From Microbacterium sp. 3J1 (GTDB lineage: Bacteria; Actinomycetota; Actinomycetes; Actinomycetales; Microbacteriaceae), in the NCBI RefSeq assembly GCF_001049495.1, contig NZ_CDWI01000011.1, positions 806,001-870,000 on the forward strand: a stretch of DNA of 64,000 bases. The letters run 5' to 3'. A model generated the notes under the pieces. That model did no database searches, was not told the DNA's origin, and worked only from the letters and a program-made list of their open reading frames with translations. This document shows positions 6,949 to 14,743 of this stretch, in pieces. How positions within the stretch are numbered: position 1 is the stretch's first letter; each line of letters begins with the position of its first letter. Position numbers and translations under genes: made by a program.

Positions 6949-7761
6949 TCAGTCGTGCAGGAGCTCGAGGAAGGCGTCGTGGAGGATGCCGTTGGTGGCG
7001 AGTGTCGAACGGTCGGAGATCGTCTCTTGGCCACTGAAACCGGTCATCCGGCCGCCGGCTTCGCGGACGATGGGCACGGCCGCGGCGACGTCGTACTCCT
7101 TGACGTCGAACTCGGCCACCATGTCGATGCGCCCCTCGGCGAGCAGCATGTACGCGTAGACGTCGCCGTAGGCCCGGTCACGCCAGACGCGGTCCGCGAG
7201 GGTCAGCAGCTGCTCGAGGTGGCCGGAGCGTGCCCACTGCGCGATGCTCTGGAAGCTCACGCTCGCATCGTCCAACGAGGAGACCGCAGACGTCCGGAGA
7301 CGCCGCGGCCCGGCATCCGTCGCCGTCCACGCACCGGCTCCTGCCGATGCCCACCAGCGTCTCCCGAGGGCGGGCATGCTCACCACGCCGACCTGAGGGA
7401 CGCCGTCGATCGCGAGCGCGATCATGGTGCCCCACAGCGGCACGCCCCGGAGGAAGTTCGCGGTGCCGTCGATCGGGTCGATGATCCACTGCCGTTCGGT
7501 GCTTCCCTCCGCGCCGAACTCCTCACCGAAGATGCCGTCGTCCGGACGCTCGGCCGCCAGCAGCTCGCGGATGGCGCGTTCGGTGGCGAGATCGGCGTCG
7601 GTGACGTGCGAGCGGTCGGGCTTGGTGGAGATCTGCAGGTCGGAACTGTCGAACCGCGGCAGCGACTGCGCATCGGCCAGGTCGGCCAGCCGGAGGGCGA
7701 GTTCGAGGTCGCGCGAATGGTCGTCGTCGCGAGGGGAGGCGGCGCTGGGGGAGGCGGTCAC
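6949..7761 (-). CDS. hisN: Histidinol-phosphatase, inositol monophosphatase fold
   Basis: The 270-residue protein has the metal-binding motifs of the inositol monophosphatase superfamily: GEE at 79-81, WIIDPIDGT with Asp95, Asp98 and Thr100, and a C-terminal EYDVAA segment supplying the last metal-binding Asp. The HisN subgroup of actinobacteria removes phosphate from L-histidinol phosphate in histidine synthesis. The short N-terminus and the NFLRGVPLWG segment after the DGT motif fit HisN rather than CysQ or SuhB, but the substrate cannot be proved from sequence. The GTG start at 7761 is six bases after a TATCCT box, so the mRNA is likely leaderless. The lipoprotein gene follows by 20 bases. 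Confidence 0.8.
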   Translation of the reverse strand: MTASPSAASPRDDDHSRDLELALRLADLADAQSLPRFDSSDLQISTKPDRSHVTDADLATERAIRELLAAERPDDGIFGEEFGAEGSTERQWIIDPIDGTANFLRGVPLWGTMIALAIDGVPQVGVVSMPALGRRWWASAGAGAWTATDAGPRRLRTSAVSSLDDASVSFQSIAQWARSGHLEQLLTLADRVWRDRAYGDVYAYMLLAEGRIDMVAEFDVKEYDVAAAVPIVREAGGRMTGFSGQETISDRSTLATNGILHDAFLELLHD

Positions 7762-7767
7762 CCTCTC

Positions 7768-7773
7768 AGGATA
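7768..7773 (-). promoter_or_regulatory. -10 box of hisN
   Basis: In minus sense this reads TATCCT, six bases before the GTG start of hisN, predicting a leaderless mRNA. Confidence 0.55.
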
Positions 7774-7907
7774 ACCGCCCCGCGGCGCGCGCCCGTGAGC
7801 GCCGACTCACGGCGACACGCGCGGACGGATGGAAGAAGTCGCCCCGATTTCCACTCGCGGCTGTCGGCTGGTAATGTAATTCCTCGGCCGGGGGATTCCC
7901 GGGCCAC

Positions 7908-7980
7908 GCACCTCTAGCTCAATCGGCAGAGCAACTGACTCTTAATCAGTGGGTTCTCGGTTCAAGTCCGAGGGGGTGCA
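7908..7980 (+). tRNA. tRNA-Lys (CTT)
   Basis: A full cloverleaf can be drawn: acceptor GCACCTC with GGGGTGC, D-arm GCTC/GAGC, anticodon arm CTGA-CTCTTAA-TCAG with anticodon CTT, and T-arm CTCGG-TTCAAGT-CCGAG. The discriminator base is A7980 and no CCA is encoded. A TAATGT at 7872-7877 may be its -10 box. A hairpin with a T run follows at 7989-8022. Confidence 0.97.
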
Positions 7981-7988
7981 CGGAACAG

Positions 7989-8022
7989 CCTCGATGACTC
8001 TCGCCAGTCCTCGGGGCTTTTC
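7989..8022 (+). terminator. Terminator after tRNA-Lys
   Basis: Arms 7989-7998 and 8007-8016 pair over 9 of 10 positions with an 8-base loop and are followed by CTTTTC. It begins eight bases after the tRNA. Confidence 0.75.
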
Positions 8023-8090
8023 TGCATCCAGGAGGCATTCCCCGCTCCGCACGTGTGCGCTAGCGTGTTGCCAACGCGAGGGGGACGGCG

Positions 8091-8498
8091 ATGCGGGATG
8101 GGTTGAGACTGTACGTCGCGGGTGCGGTGGCCCTCCTCGGCCTGTGCTTGAGCGGTTGCGCCGCCGCCGCCGAGCAGCGCGTCGATCACACGACATCGTC
8201 GGTCTCCCTCACCCCCGGGGAGGCACTCGTGGTCGACTTCGGCACGATCAATCCGACGGTCGGCGACGCCTGGGTGATCACCCGGGAGCCCGACCCCGAG
8301 GTCCTCGGACCGGGGGAGGAGCGCTCGCGCTATCTGGGGCAGGACGGCGAGGCCGGCGCGCCGAGCGAGGTGTCCTACAGATTCCCACCGGCAGGGCAGG
8401 GCACCACCGTGATCCAGTTCGAGTATCAGTTCCGCGGCGAGGCCCCGGATGATGCGGAGGATCGCCAGCGCGCGGAGATCACGGTCACCGTGAAGTGA
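8091..8498 (+). CDS. Small lipoprotein, possibly chagasin-like (I42) fold
   Basis: The 135-residue protein has an export signal ending in LSGC, so Cys23 should carry lipid. The rest is a compact beta-rich domain. It contains INPTVGDAW, close to the NPTTGxxW loop of chagasin-type cysteine-protease inhibitors, and later FPPAGQGTTVIQFEYQF, similar in place to the late inhibitor strands. That similarity is only in pattern, so the inhibitor fold is a tentative call. A TAGCGT at about 8059 may be the promoter, and GAGGGGGA precedes the ATG. It stands alone between tRNA-Lys and the YbaK-like gene, whose stop is three bases away on the other strand. Confidence 0.6.
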   Translation: MRDGLRLYVAGAVALLGLCLSGCAAAAEQRVDHTTSSVSLTPGEALVVDFGTINPTVGDAWVITREPDPEVLGPGEERSRYLGQDGEAGAPSEVSYRFPPAGQGTTVIQFEYQFRGEAPDDAEDRQRAEITVTVK

Positions 8499-8501
8499 GG
8501 G

Positions 8502-8975
8502 TCAGACCACGGCGATGACCCGACCGCCGGTGAGACCGCGGAGAGACGAGAAGGTCAGCGGCATGACGGTGTGCGGATGTCCCGCCGCTGCCCAGATCTC
8601 GGCGTGGGTCTCCAGCGCCTCGTCGATGTAGGTGGGGAGCGGCGCGGGATGCCCGACGGGAGCCACGCCGCCGATCGCCTGTCCGGTCGCTGCGCGGACG
8701 ACCGCTGCCGGCGCCATGACGACGATGCGCGCGCCGATCTGTCTGGCCACGGCATCGAGGTCGGCGCGGTGCCCGCCGCTCGTGAGCACCAGCACCGGGG
8801 AGTCGTCGGCGAGGAAGACGAGGCTGTTCGCGATGGCCGTCACATCGCATCCGATCGCGGCTGCGGCTTCGGGGGCTGTGCGCGCCGAGTCGGGGAGGAC
8901 CCGGATCTCCGTATGGATCCCCGCCGCGCGAAGGTGCTGCTCGACGATCCGGCTGCGTTCGGGAAGGGCGTCCAT
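8502..8975 (-). CDS. YbaK/EbsC-family aminoacyl-tRNA deacylase-like protein
   Basis: The 157-residue length and the whole layout fit the YbaK/ProXp family: the CDVTAIANSLVFLA segment, VLVLTSGGHRADLDAVARQIG, then TGQAIGGVAPVGHPAPLPTYID, where the GGVxPxGH motif lines the active site. Members hydrolyse mischarged aminoacyl-tRNAs such as Cys-tRNA(Pro) or Ala-tRNA(Pro) in the cytoplasm. Which tRNA is edited here is not visible. TACGGT lies six bases before the ATG, giving a leaderless mRNA. Confidence 0.88.
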   Translation of the reverse strand: MDALPERSRIVEQHLRAAGIHTEIRVLPDSARTAPEAAAAIGCDVTAIANSLVFLADDSPVLVLTSGGHRADLDAVARQIGARIVVMAPAAVVRAATGQAIGGVAPVGHPAPLPTYIDEALETHAEIWAAAGHPHTVMPLTFSSLRGLTGGRVIAVV

Positions 8976-8981
8976 CCGCCC

Positions 8982-8987
8982 ACCGTA
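8982..8987 (-). promoter_or_regulatory. -10 box of the YbaK-like gene
   Basis: In minus sense this reads TACGGT, six bases before the ATG at 8975. Confidence 0.5.
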
Positions 8988-9025
8988 TCGAAGCCGGGAT
9001 GCGTTCCGTCAGGCGGCACGTCCGG

Positions 9026-10252
9026 TCACGCCGCGTCCCCGAGCAGGATCGCCTGAGCGTCTTCGGCGGCCGCATCCTCCGGCTCGTCGTCGATGTGGGC
9101 CAGGACCCCTCGCCCGAGGAGGACCGTGAGCGCCGACAGGAGGACCGCTACCGCTGCGACGAGGTACGGCACCGTGGCATCGAAAGCGTGCCAGAGGGCC
9201 GCGGCGAGCGGCGGCGCCATCGCTCCGCCGAGGAAGCGCACGGAGGAGTATGCAGAAGAGGCGACGGAACGGGGGAGATCCGTGGCCTCCATCACGGCCT
9301 CCGTGAGGACGGTGTTCATGATGCCGAGCAGCAGACCGCCGATGACGATGCACGCCACGAGCGCTGCGGCGGAGGAGACGACGAGTCCTGCGACCACGAG
9401 GTCGACGGCGAGCAGAGGCAGCACGACGAGGATCACGCGCGTCCGTGGCATCCTGCGCATGAGGAACGGCGCGACCCAGACGCTCGTGACGGCGAGAGCG
9501 ACGCCCCACCCGAAGAACGTGAAGCCGATGCCCATGGCGCCGAAGCCGAGCGGGAACGGCGAGAAGGCGAGCAGGATGAAGAAGCCGATGTTGTAGAAGA
9601 GCGCGGCGATGGCGAGGACCGCGAGCGCCGGACGGCCGAGGGCCTTGAACGGGGCGGAGAAGGGCACAGGGGTGCGCGTCTCTTCCGGGCCGCGGAGCAG
9701 GAGGAGGACGGCGAGGAACGCGATCGCCATGAGCACGACCACGCCGAAGAACGGGGCGCGCCAGCTCTGCTCCCCGAGGATGCCGCCGAGAAGCGGGCCG
9801 ATCGCGATCCCGAGTCCCAACGCGGCCTCGTAGAGAACGATCGCCGCTGCGCTGCCGCCCGACGCCGCACCGACGATGGTGGCCAGCGCCGTGGAGATGA
9901 ACAGCGCGTTGCCCAGGCCCCACCCGGCACGGAAACCGATGACCGCGTCGACGCTGCCGCTCAGGGCGCAGAGCAGGGCGAAGACGACGATGAGTGCCAG
10001 ACCGATCAGCAGCGTCCGCTTGGCGCCGATGCGGCTGGAGATCCAGCTCGTGACGAGCATGGCGAGGCCGGTGACCGCGAGGTAGCTCGTGAAGAGCAGC
10101 TCGGTCTCGAACGGGCTGGCCTGCAGTGACTCCGCGATGGCGGGGAGGATCGGGTCGACCAGGCCGATGCCCATGAATGCGACGACGCACGCGAAGGCGA
10201 CGGCCCAGACCTGTGCGGGCTGCTTCCACACTGAGGGGGCGGGGGTGTTCAC
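9026..10252 (-). CDS. MFS drug-efflux transporter (12 membrane helices)
   Basis: The 408-residue product starts at a GTG (10250-10252) that overlaps the TGA of the marR gene by two bases (GTGA), so the pair is translationally coupled. It begins VNTPAPSVWKQPAQVWAVAF, has the MFS motif-A-like loop after helix 2 (SRIGAKRTLLIG) and the motif-C-like run ALGLGIAIGPLLGG at helix 5, typical of drug:proton antiporters (DHA1 type). Twelve hydrophobic helices can be counted. Co-transcription with a MarR repressor is the classic set-up of an efflux pump induced by its substrate; the substrate is unknown. Start codons further upstream in this frame would run over marR and are rejected. Confidence 0.88.
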   Translation of the reverse strand: MNTPAPSVWKQPAQVWAVAFACVVAFMGIGLVDPILPAIAESLQASPFETELLFTSYLAVTGLAMLVTSWISSRIGAKRTLLIGLALIVVFALLCALSGSVDAVIGFRAGWGLGNALFISTALATIVGAASGGSAAAIVLYEAALGLGIAIGPLLGGILGEQSWRAPFFGVVVLMAIAFLAVLLLLRGPEETRTPVPFSAPFKALGRPALAVLAIAALFYNIGFFILLAFSPFPLGFGAMGIGFTFFGWGVALAVTSVWVAPFLMRRMPRTRVILVVLPLLAVDLVVAGLVVSSAAALVACIVIGGLLLGIMNTVLTEAVMEATDLPRSVASSAYSSVRFLGGAMAPPLAAALWHAFDATVPYLVAAVAVLLSALTVLLGRGVLAHIDDEPEDAAAEDAQAILLGDAA

Positions 10253-10686
10253 CGTGTTTCTCCTGTCGGGTCGTTCGTGGTGTGCGCGGCGAGGATCTCC
10301 GCGGCGCGAGTGAGGATGCGCCAGTCGTCGTCGTCCACGTCGACGAAGCGCGGCGCGAGCGTGTCTCGGAACTCGGAGCGCCACGCCGTGAGAGCAGCGG
10401 CGCCGGCGTCGGTGATGTCCACCGCGATGGCGCGCGAATCCTCGGGTACGGGGGAGCGCTGGACCAGACCGTCCCGCTCGAGGTGACCGATGAGCCTGGT
10501 CATGCCGGGCTGAGTGGTGCGGGCGGCCGAGGCCAGCTCGCCCACGCGCTTCGGCCCGGTCTGCTCGAGCAGGCTGAGCACCCGCCATTGGGCGGCGGGA
10601 GCGTCGTTTCCGGCGTCCTGTGCGGCGATACGGCCGAGCGCGTACCCGGAGAGCACGAGCGACGGGATGACATCCTGACGATTCAT
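10249..10686 (-). CDS. MarR-family transcriptional regulator
   Basis: The 145-residue protein shows the MarR winged helix-turn-helix: QWRVLSLLEQTGPKRVGELA, then the recognition-helix region TTQPGMTRLIGHLERDGLV, then the wing QRSPVPEDSRAIAVDIT. MarR dimers usually repress their own gene and the efflux pump next to it and let go when a ligand binds. Here the start codon lies inside a near-perfect inverted repeat (10681-10716), the probable operator. The MFS pump follows with a GTGA overlap. Confidence 0.92.
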   Translation of the reverse strand: MNRQDVIPSLVLSGYALGRIAAQDAGNDAPAAQWRVLSLLEQTGPKRVGELASAARTTQPGMTRLIGHLERDGLVQRSPVPEDSRAIAVDITDAGAAALTAWRSEFRDTLAPRFVDVDDDDWRILTRAAEILAAHTTNDPTGETR

Positions 10687-10716
10687 ATCACCAAGTATAT
10701 ACCCGGTGGTATGAAT
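10681..10716. promoter_or_regulatory. Inverted repeat: candidate MarR operator
   Basis: The arms are ATTCATATCACC (10681-10692) and GGTGGTATGAAT (10705-10716), matching at 11 of 12 positions with a 12-base AT-rich spacer. It covers the marR start codon and the bases before it. Autorepression of the marR-MFS operon is inferred. Confidence 0.65.
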
Positions 10717-10728
10717 ATGAACGATCGG

Positions 10729-11517
10729 TCAGCGTCGGGTCGCGGCGATCCGTGCAGAGAGCTGATGCGCATGCGCAAGCAGCGTGCGGCCGAGATCGGC
10801 GATGCGGTCGGGGCCGAAGCGGAAGCCGACACCGGTCAGGCTCAGTGCCCATTCGGGTCGTCCCGCGCGATCGAACACCGCCGCGCCGAGGCCCCAGCTC
10901 CCTTCCACGATGAGCCCGGGATTGACGGCGTAGCCACGCGCCTTCGTCTCGGCGATGCGCGTGCGGAGCGACGGCTCGGCATGCGAGCGCCCCCAGTCCT
11001 GCGGCAGCTCGGGGTGTCGGGCGAGATACGCATCCACATCGTGGTCAGGAAGGAACGAGAGGATGGCGAGTCCCGCGCTGGCGACGCCGAGAGGGAACCG
11101 CACGCCCTCGCTGAGGACGAAGGATCGGATCGGGAACGCCCCCTCCTCGCGCAGCAGGCAGACGGTCTCGTCCGCTCTGCGCACCGAGAGGAACGCGCTC
11201 TCCTCCGTCGTGACCGCGAGAGACCGCACGATGTCCCGAGCGAGCGTGGTGACGTCGTATCGAGCCGCCGCCACGGACCCCATGAGGAAGAGCTCAGGGC
11301 CCGGAGTCCATCGCGCGCTCTGCTCGTCGCGATCCACCAGGCCCTCGACCCGGAGAGCAGAGAGCAGTCTGTGGACGGTGGACCGCGTCAGCCCGGATGA
11401 TCGGGTCAGATCCTGTACGGTGGCGCCCTGCGCGCCGCTCGCGCTCACCAGACGAAGAAGAGCAGCGGCGCGCGCGATGGCCTGCGCACCGGGCACGGAT
11501 CGAGACTGGTTGTCCAT
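10729..11517 (-). CDS. IclR-family transcriptional regulator
   Basis: From the ATG at 11517 the product is 262 residues, the usual IclR length. The N-terminal winged helix spans about 12-75 (AIARAAALLRLVSASG, then LTRSSGLTRSTVHRLLSAL), and the C-terminal effector domain follows, with the SLTGVGFRFGP segment near its end. IclR proteins sense small acids and control breakdown operons. The gene is divergent from the CoA-transferase/thiolase operon with 105 bases between the starts, so it most likely controls that operon. No clear Shine-Dalgarno site stands before the ATG. Confidence 0.88.
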   Translation of the reverse strand: MDNQSRSVPGAQAIARAAALLRLVSASGAQGATVQDLTRSSGLTRSTVHRLLSALRVEGLVDRDEQSARWTPGPELFLMGSVAAARYDVTTLARDIVRSLAVTTEESAFLSVRRADETVCLLREEGAFPIRSFVLSEGVRFPLGVASAGLAILSFLPDHDVDAYLARHPELPQDWGRSHAEPSLRTRIAETKARGYAVNPGLIVEGSWGLGAAVFDRAGRPEWALSLTGVGFRFGPDRIADLGRTLLAHAHQLSARIAATRR

Positions 11518-11622
11518 GATGTGGACGCTACGGGGAGCGGGGACCACATCGCAAGCACCGTCTTCGTGAAGTGACGGGTGATGACGGATGCTGGGAGAGC
11601 GCACGTCTTCGAAGGAGCACAC

Positions 11623-12396
11623 GTGATCGACAAACAGTGGGCATCGGCGGCTGAGGCCGTGGCCGACATCTCGGACGGATCGTCCCTGGCCGTGGGCGGG
11701 TTCGGGCTGTCCGGCAACCCGATCGCCCTCATAGAAGCGCTGCTCGCGCAGGGGACGAGCGACCTCAGCGTCGTGAGCAACAACTGCGGCGTCGACGACT
11801 GGGGGCTCGGGATCCTGCTGGCCGCGCACCGCATCCGCAAGATGACATCTTCATACGTGGGGGAGAACAAGGAGTTCGAGCGACAGTTCCTCTCCGGCGA
11901 GCTCGAGCTCGAGCTCACCCCGCAGGGCACGCTCGCCGAGAAGCTCCGTGCCGGCGGATCGGGGATCGCGGCGTTCTTCACACAGACGGGAGTCGGCACG
12001 CAGGTGGCGGAGGGCGGCCTCCCGCGCCGATACGCCGAGGACGGCACGATCGCGGTCGCTTCCCCCGTCAAGGACGTGCGGACCTTCGACGTCGACGGGA
12101 CGCCGCGGGAGTACGTCCTCGAGGAGGCGATCACGACCGACTACGCCATGGTGCACGCGCTCGTGGGGGATCGGCACGGCAACCTGATCTTCAACAAGGC
12201 GGCGAGGAACTTCAATCCACTCGCGGCCATGGCGGGACGCGTCTGCATCGCACAGGTCGAGCAACTCGTGGAGCCTGGCGAGCTCGACCCCGACCGGGTG
12301 CACCTGCCCGGCGTCTTCGTGCACCGGATCGTCGAGGTGGGTGCAGACATCCCCAAACGGATCGAGCGGCGCACCGTCGCCGCGGAAGGAGCCTGA
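11623..12396 (+). CDS. scoA: 3-oxoacid CoA-transferase subunit A
   Basis: GAAGGAG at 11611-11617 sets the GTG start at 11623 (257 residues). The family I CoA-transferase A-subunit marks are present: GGFGLSGNP near the N-terminus, [26 protein letters not shown], and [12 protein letters not shown]. These fit the succinyl-CoA:3-ketoacid (SCOT/ScoA) branch closely. With the B subunit it moves CoA from succinyl-CoA to a 3-oxo acid: acetoacetate in ketone-body use or 3-oxoadipate in aromatic breakdown. The next genes (subunit B, thiolase) complete the route to acetyl-CoA. The choice between acetoacetate and 3-oxoadipate cannot be made from the sequence; no other aromatic-pathway gene is nearby. Confidence 0.9.
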   Translation: MIDKQWASAAEAVADISDGSSLAVGGFGLSGNPIALIEALLAQGTSDLSVVSNNCGVDDWGLGILLAAHRIRKMTSSYVGENKEFERQFLSGELELELTPQGTLAEKLRAGGSGIAAFFTQTGVGTQVAEGGLPRRYAEDGTIAVASPVKDVRTFDVDGTPREYVLEEAITTDYAMVHALVGDRHGNLIFNKAARNFNPLAAMAGRVCIAQVEQLVEPGELDPDRVHLPGVFVHRIVEVGADIPKRIERRTVAAEGA

Positions 12397-12397
12397 C

Positions 12398-13054
12398 GTG
12401 GCGCTCACGAGAGACGAGATGGCGGCGCGCGCCGCCGCCGAGCTGCAGGACGGCTCGTACGTGAACCTCGGGATTGGATTGCCGACACTCGTGCCGAATC
12501 ACGTCCCGCACGGTGTGACGGTCGTGCTGCAGTCGGAGAACGGCATCCTCGGCGTGGGTCCCTACCCGCGCGAGGACGCCGTCGACCCCGACCTCATCAA
12601 CGCCGGCAAGGAAACGGTGACGGTCCTCCCCGGCGCTGCCTTCTTCGACTCCGCCACGAGCTTCGGCATGATCCGCGGAGGCAAGATCGACGCGGCGATC
12701 CTCGGAGCCATGCAGGTGTCGGCCACCGGTGATCTGGCCAACTGGATGATCCCGGGCAAGATGGTCAAGGGGCCCGGCGGAGCGATGGACCTGGTGCACG
12801 GCGCAGCCCGCGTGATCGTGCTCATGGAGCATGTGGCGAAGGACGGCAGCGCCAAGATCGTCGACCAGTGCTCGCTGCCCCTGACGGGTCGTGCGGTCGT
12901 CGACAGGATCATCACGGACATCGCCGTGCTCGACGTCACGGAGGACGGGCTGGTGCTCGTGGAGACCGCACCCGGCGTGAGCGTCCAGCAGGTCGTGGAC
13001 GCCACACAACCGCCCCTGATCATCCATGAATCCCTGAAGGACCGAAATGAATGA
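12398..13054 (+). CDS. scoB: 3-oxoacid CoA-transferase subunit B
   Basis: The GTG at 12398 follows the subunit A stop by one base and has GGAAGGA before it. The 218-residue product has the B-subunit catalytic motif SENG with Glu47, which forms the covalent CoA thioester, plus [10 protein letters not shown] near the N-terminus and the [10 protein letters not shown] loop. It forms an alpha/beta enzyme with the gene before it. Its last codons overlap the start of the thiolase gene by eight bases, so all three are made together. Confidence 0.92.
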   Translation: MALTRDEMAARAAAELQDGSYVNLGIGLPTLVPNHVPHGVTVVLQSENGILGVGPYPREDAVDPDLINAGKETVTVLPGAAFFDSATSFGMIRGGKIDAAILGAMQVSATGDLANWMIPGKMVKGPGGAMDLVHGAARVIVLMEHVAKDGSAKIVDQCSLPLTGRAVVDRIITDIAVLDVTEDGLVLVETAPGVSVQQVVDATQPPLIIHESLKDRNE

Positions 13055-14261
13055 GGATGCCGAGATGAGCCACCACGAGACCGACCAGGACATCGTCATC
13101 GTCGCCGCCGCCCGCACGCCGCAGGGCAGACTCAAGGGTCAGCTCGCGAGCTTCACGGCGCCGCAGCTCGGCTCCTTCGCCATACGTGGAGCGCTGGAGC
13201 AGGCGTCGATCGATCCGGGCGCGGTGGACGCGGTGATCCTCGGGCAGGTTCTCGCCGCCGGCTCCGGACAGAACGCGGCGCGGCAGGCGGCGATCGGCGC
13301 GGGGATCGGCTGGGACGTCCCCGCACACTCCGTGAACAAGGTCTGCCTGTCCGGGCTGACGGCGGTCATCGACGCGGCACGCATGATCCGCACGGGCGAT
13401 GCGTCGGTCGTGGTCGCCGGGGGCATGGAGTCGATGACCCGGGCACCGCATCTGCTCATGGGCTCGCGCGACGGGTGGACGTACGGCAGCGTCGAGGTCC
13501 TCGACCACATGGCCTACGACGGGCTCACCGACGCCTACGACCGCGAGAGCATGGGGGCGTCCACCGAAAGGCACAACGCGCGCTTCGAGCTGACGCGGGA
13601 GGCCCAGGACGCGGTGGCGGCCCTGTCGCACCAGCGCGCGGCCGCGGGGCGGGCCTCCGGCGTCTTCGACGATGAGATCGTCGCCGTCACGGTGCCGCAG
13701 CGGCGGGGCGAGCCGGTCGTGGTCGACGCGGACGAGGGCATCCGCCCGGACACCACGGTGGAATCGCTGGCCGGACTCCGAGCCGCCTTCGCCGAGGGCG
13801 GCTCGATCACGGCGGGCAACTCCTCGCAGATATCGGACGGGGCGTCGGCGGTCGTCGTCACGACCCGTGCCACGGCCCGGGCCGAGGGATGGGCCGTGCT
13901 CGTGACGGTGGGCGCCAGCGGGCAGACCGCGGGACCGGACAACTCCCTGCAGGCGCAACCCGCCCGTGCCATCGAACGCGCCTGCGCGAAGCAGGGCATC
14001 ACGCCCGCTGATCTCGATCTCGTAGAGATCAACGAGGCCTTCGGGGCCGTCGTGGCCCGCTCGCAGACCGAACTCGGTCTCGACGCCGAGATCGTGAACG
14101 TCCACGGCGGCGGTATCGCCATCGGTCATCCGATCGGCGCCTCAGGGGCACGTCTCGTCGTCCACCTCGCGCATGAACTGTCACGACGGGGGCGCGGAGT
14201 CGGCGCCGTCGGCCTCTGCGGTGGCGGTGGTCAGGGCGAGGCGCTCATCCTCACCCGCTGA
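13047..14261 (+). CDS. Thiolase (acetyl-CoA acetyltransferase or 3-oxoadipyl-CoA thiolase)
   Basis: The 404-residue protein has all three thiolase active-site motifs: Cys100 in NKVCLSG (nucleophile), His361 in GHPIGASG, and Cys391 in LCGGGGQG. The GGGMESMT-like segment ([14 protein letters not shown]) is also standard. It cleaves a 3-oxoacyl-CoA to acetyl-CoA plus the shortened acyl-CoA. After the CoA-transferase it would split acetoacetyl-CoA into two acetyl-CoA, or 3-oxoadipyl-CoA into acetyl-CoA and succinyl-CoA. The start at 13047 has AAGGA before it and overlaps scoB; ATG at 13065 (MSHHETDQ) is a good alternative. Confidence 0.92.
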   Translation: MNEDAEMSHHETDQDIVIVAAARTPQGRLKGQLASFTAPQLGSFAIRGALEQASIDPGAVDAVILGQVLAAGSGQNAARQAAIGAGIGWDVPAHSVNKVCLSGLTAVIDAARMIRTGDASVVVAGGMESMTRAPHLLMGSRDGWTYGSVEVLDHMAYDGLTDAYDRESMGASTERHNARFELTREAQDAVAALSHQRAAAGRASGVFDDEIVAVTVPQRRGEPVVVDADEGIRPDTTVESLAGLRAAFAEGGSITAGNSSQISDGASAVVVTTRATARAEGWAVLVTVGASGQTAGPDNSLQAQPARAIERACAKQGITPADLDLVEINEAFGAVVARSQTELGLDAEIVNVHGGGIAIGHPIGASGARLVVHLAHELSRRGRGVGAVGLCGGGGQGEALILTR

Positions 14262-14263
14262 CC

Positions 14264-14542
14264 TCACCGCTTCTTGCGCTTGAGCTCCTTGTTGAGCTGC
14301 TTCGCGTCCTTCTCCTGCTCCTTCTGCTGCTTCGCGTAGACGGGGGAGTCGTGGGCGATGGGCTTGCCCTGCTTGAGGCGGCGTGTGTCGACGATCGCGC
14401 CGACGGCCAGGGCGAGCGTGATGCCCCAGCTCGCCCACGAGAGGATCGCCCGCCACGTGAGCGGCTCGTCTCGAGACCCACGCAGAAGCGTGCGTCCCGC
14501 CGTGATCGCGCCGATGAGTCCGGTGCCGAAGAGGTAGTTCAT
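14264..14542 (-). CDS. Small membrane protein of unknown function (92 aa)
   Basis: From the ATG at 14542 the product begins MNYLFGTGLIGAI, has one or two membrane helices (about 3-15, and 31-50 around LSWASWGITLALAVGAIV), then a basic, glutamine/lysine-rich tail from about residue 55 with a coiled-coil look (KQQKEQEKDAKQLNKEL). The tail is probably cytoplasmic. No family recognised. It is convergent with the thiolase gene (two bases apart). TAGCGT seven bases before the ATG points to a leaderless mRNA and fixes this start against the longer frame. Confidence 0.75.
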   Translation of the reverse strand: MNYLFGTGLIGAITAGRTLLRGSRDEPLTWRAILSWASWGITLALAVGAIVDTRRLKQGKPIAHDSPVYAKQQKEQEKDAKQLNKELKRKKR

Positions 14543-14549
14543 GGCCCTC

Positions 14550-14555
14550 ACGCTA
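14550..14555 (-). promoter_or_regulatory. -10 box of the 92-aa membrane protein gene
   Basis: In minus sense this reads TAGCGT, seven bases before the ATG at 14542. Confidence 0.5.
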
Positions 14556-14642
14556 CCCGGCGTCGACGGCGCGGTGCCCCGCCTTGACAACCGGTGCGGA
14601 TCCTGAAAGGTGGCTCTCGGACACCGGCGCTATCATGGGGGA

Positions 14643-14660
14643 GCCGCGGTTCGCCGCGGC
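14643..14660 (+). promoter_or_regulatory. UUCG-capped 5' hairpin before an MFS gene
   Basis: A 7-base-pair GC stem (14643-14649 with 14654-14660) closes a TTCG tetraloop. A TATCAT at 14631-14636 could be the -10 box, which would put this stem at the very 5' end of the MFS mRNA. It may protect the RNA end. The remaining 80 bases to the start show nothing else. Confidence 0.4.
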
Positions 14661-14743
14661 CGCACACCCGTGTATCTACCGGCCGCCGGCTCTCCGGCGG
14701 ACAGCGGCGGCACCCGACCCGCGTCGGCTGACGCGCGAGAGCC

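Noticed and set aside
14584-14636. TTGACA and TATCAT as one promoter before the MFS gene
   Set aside because: They are 41 bases apart, too far for a -35/-10 pair; only the TATCAT may be real.
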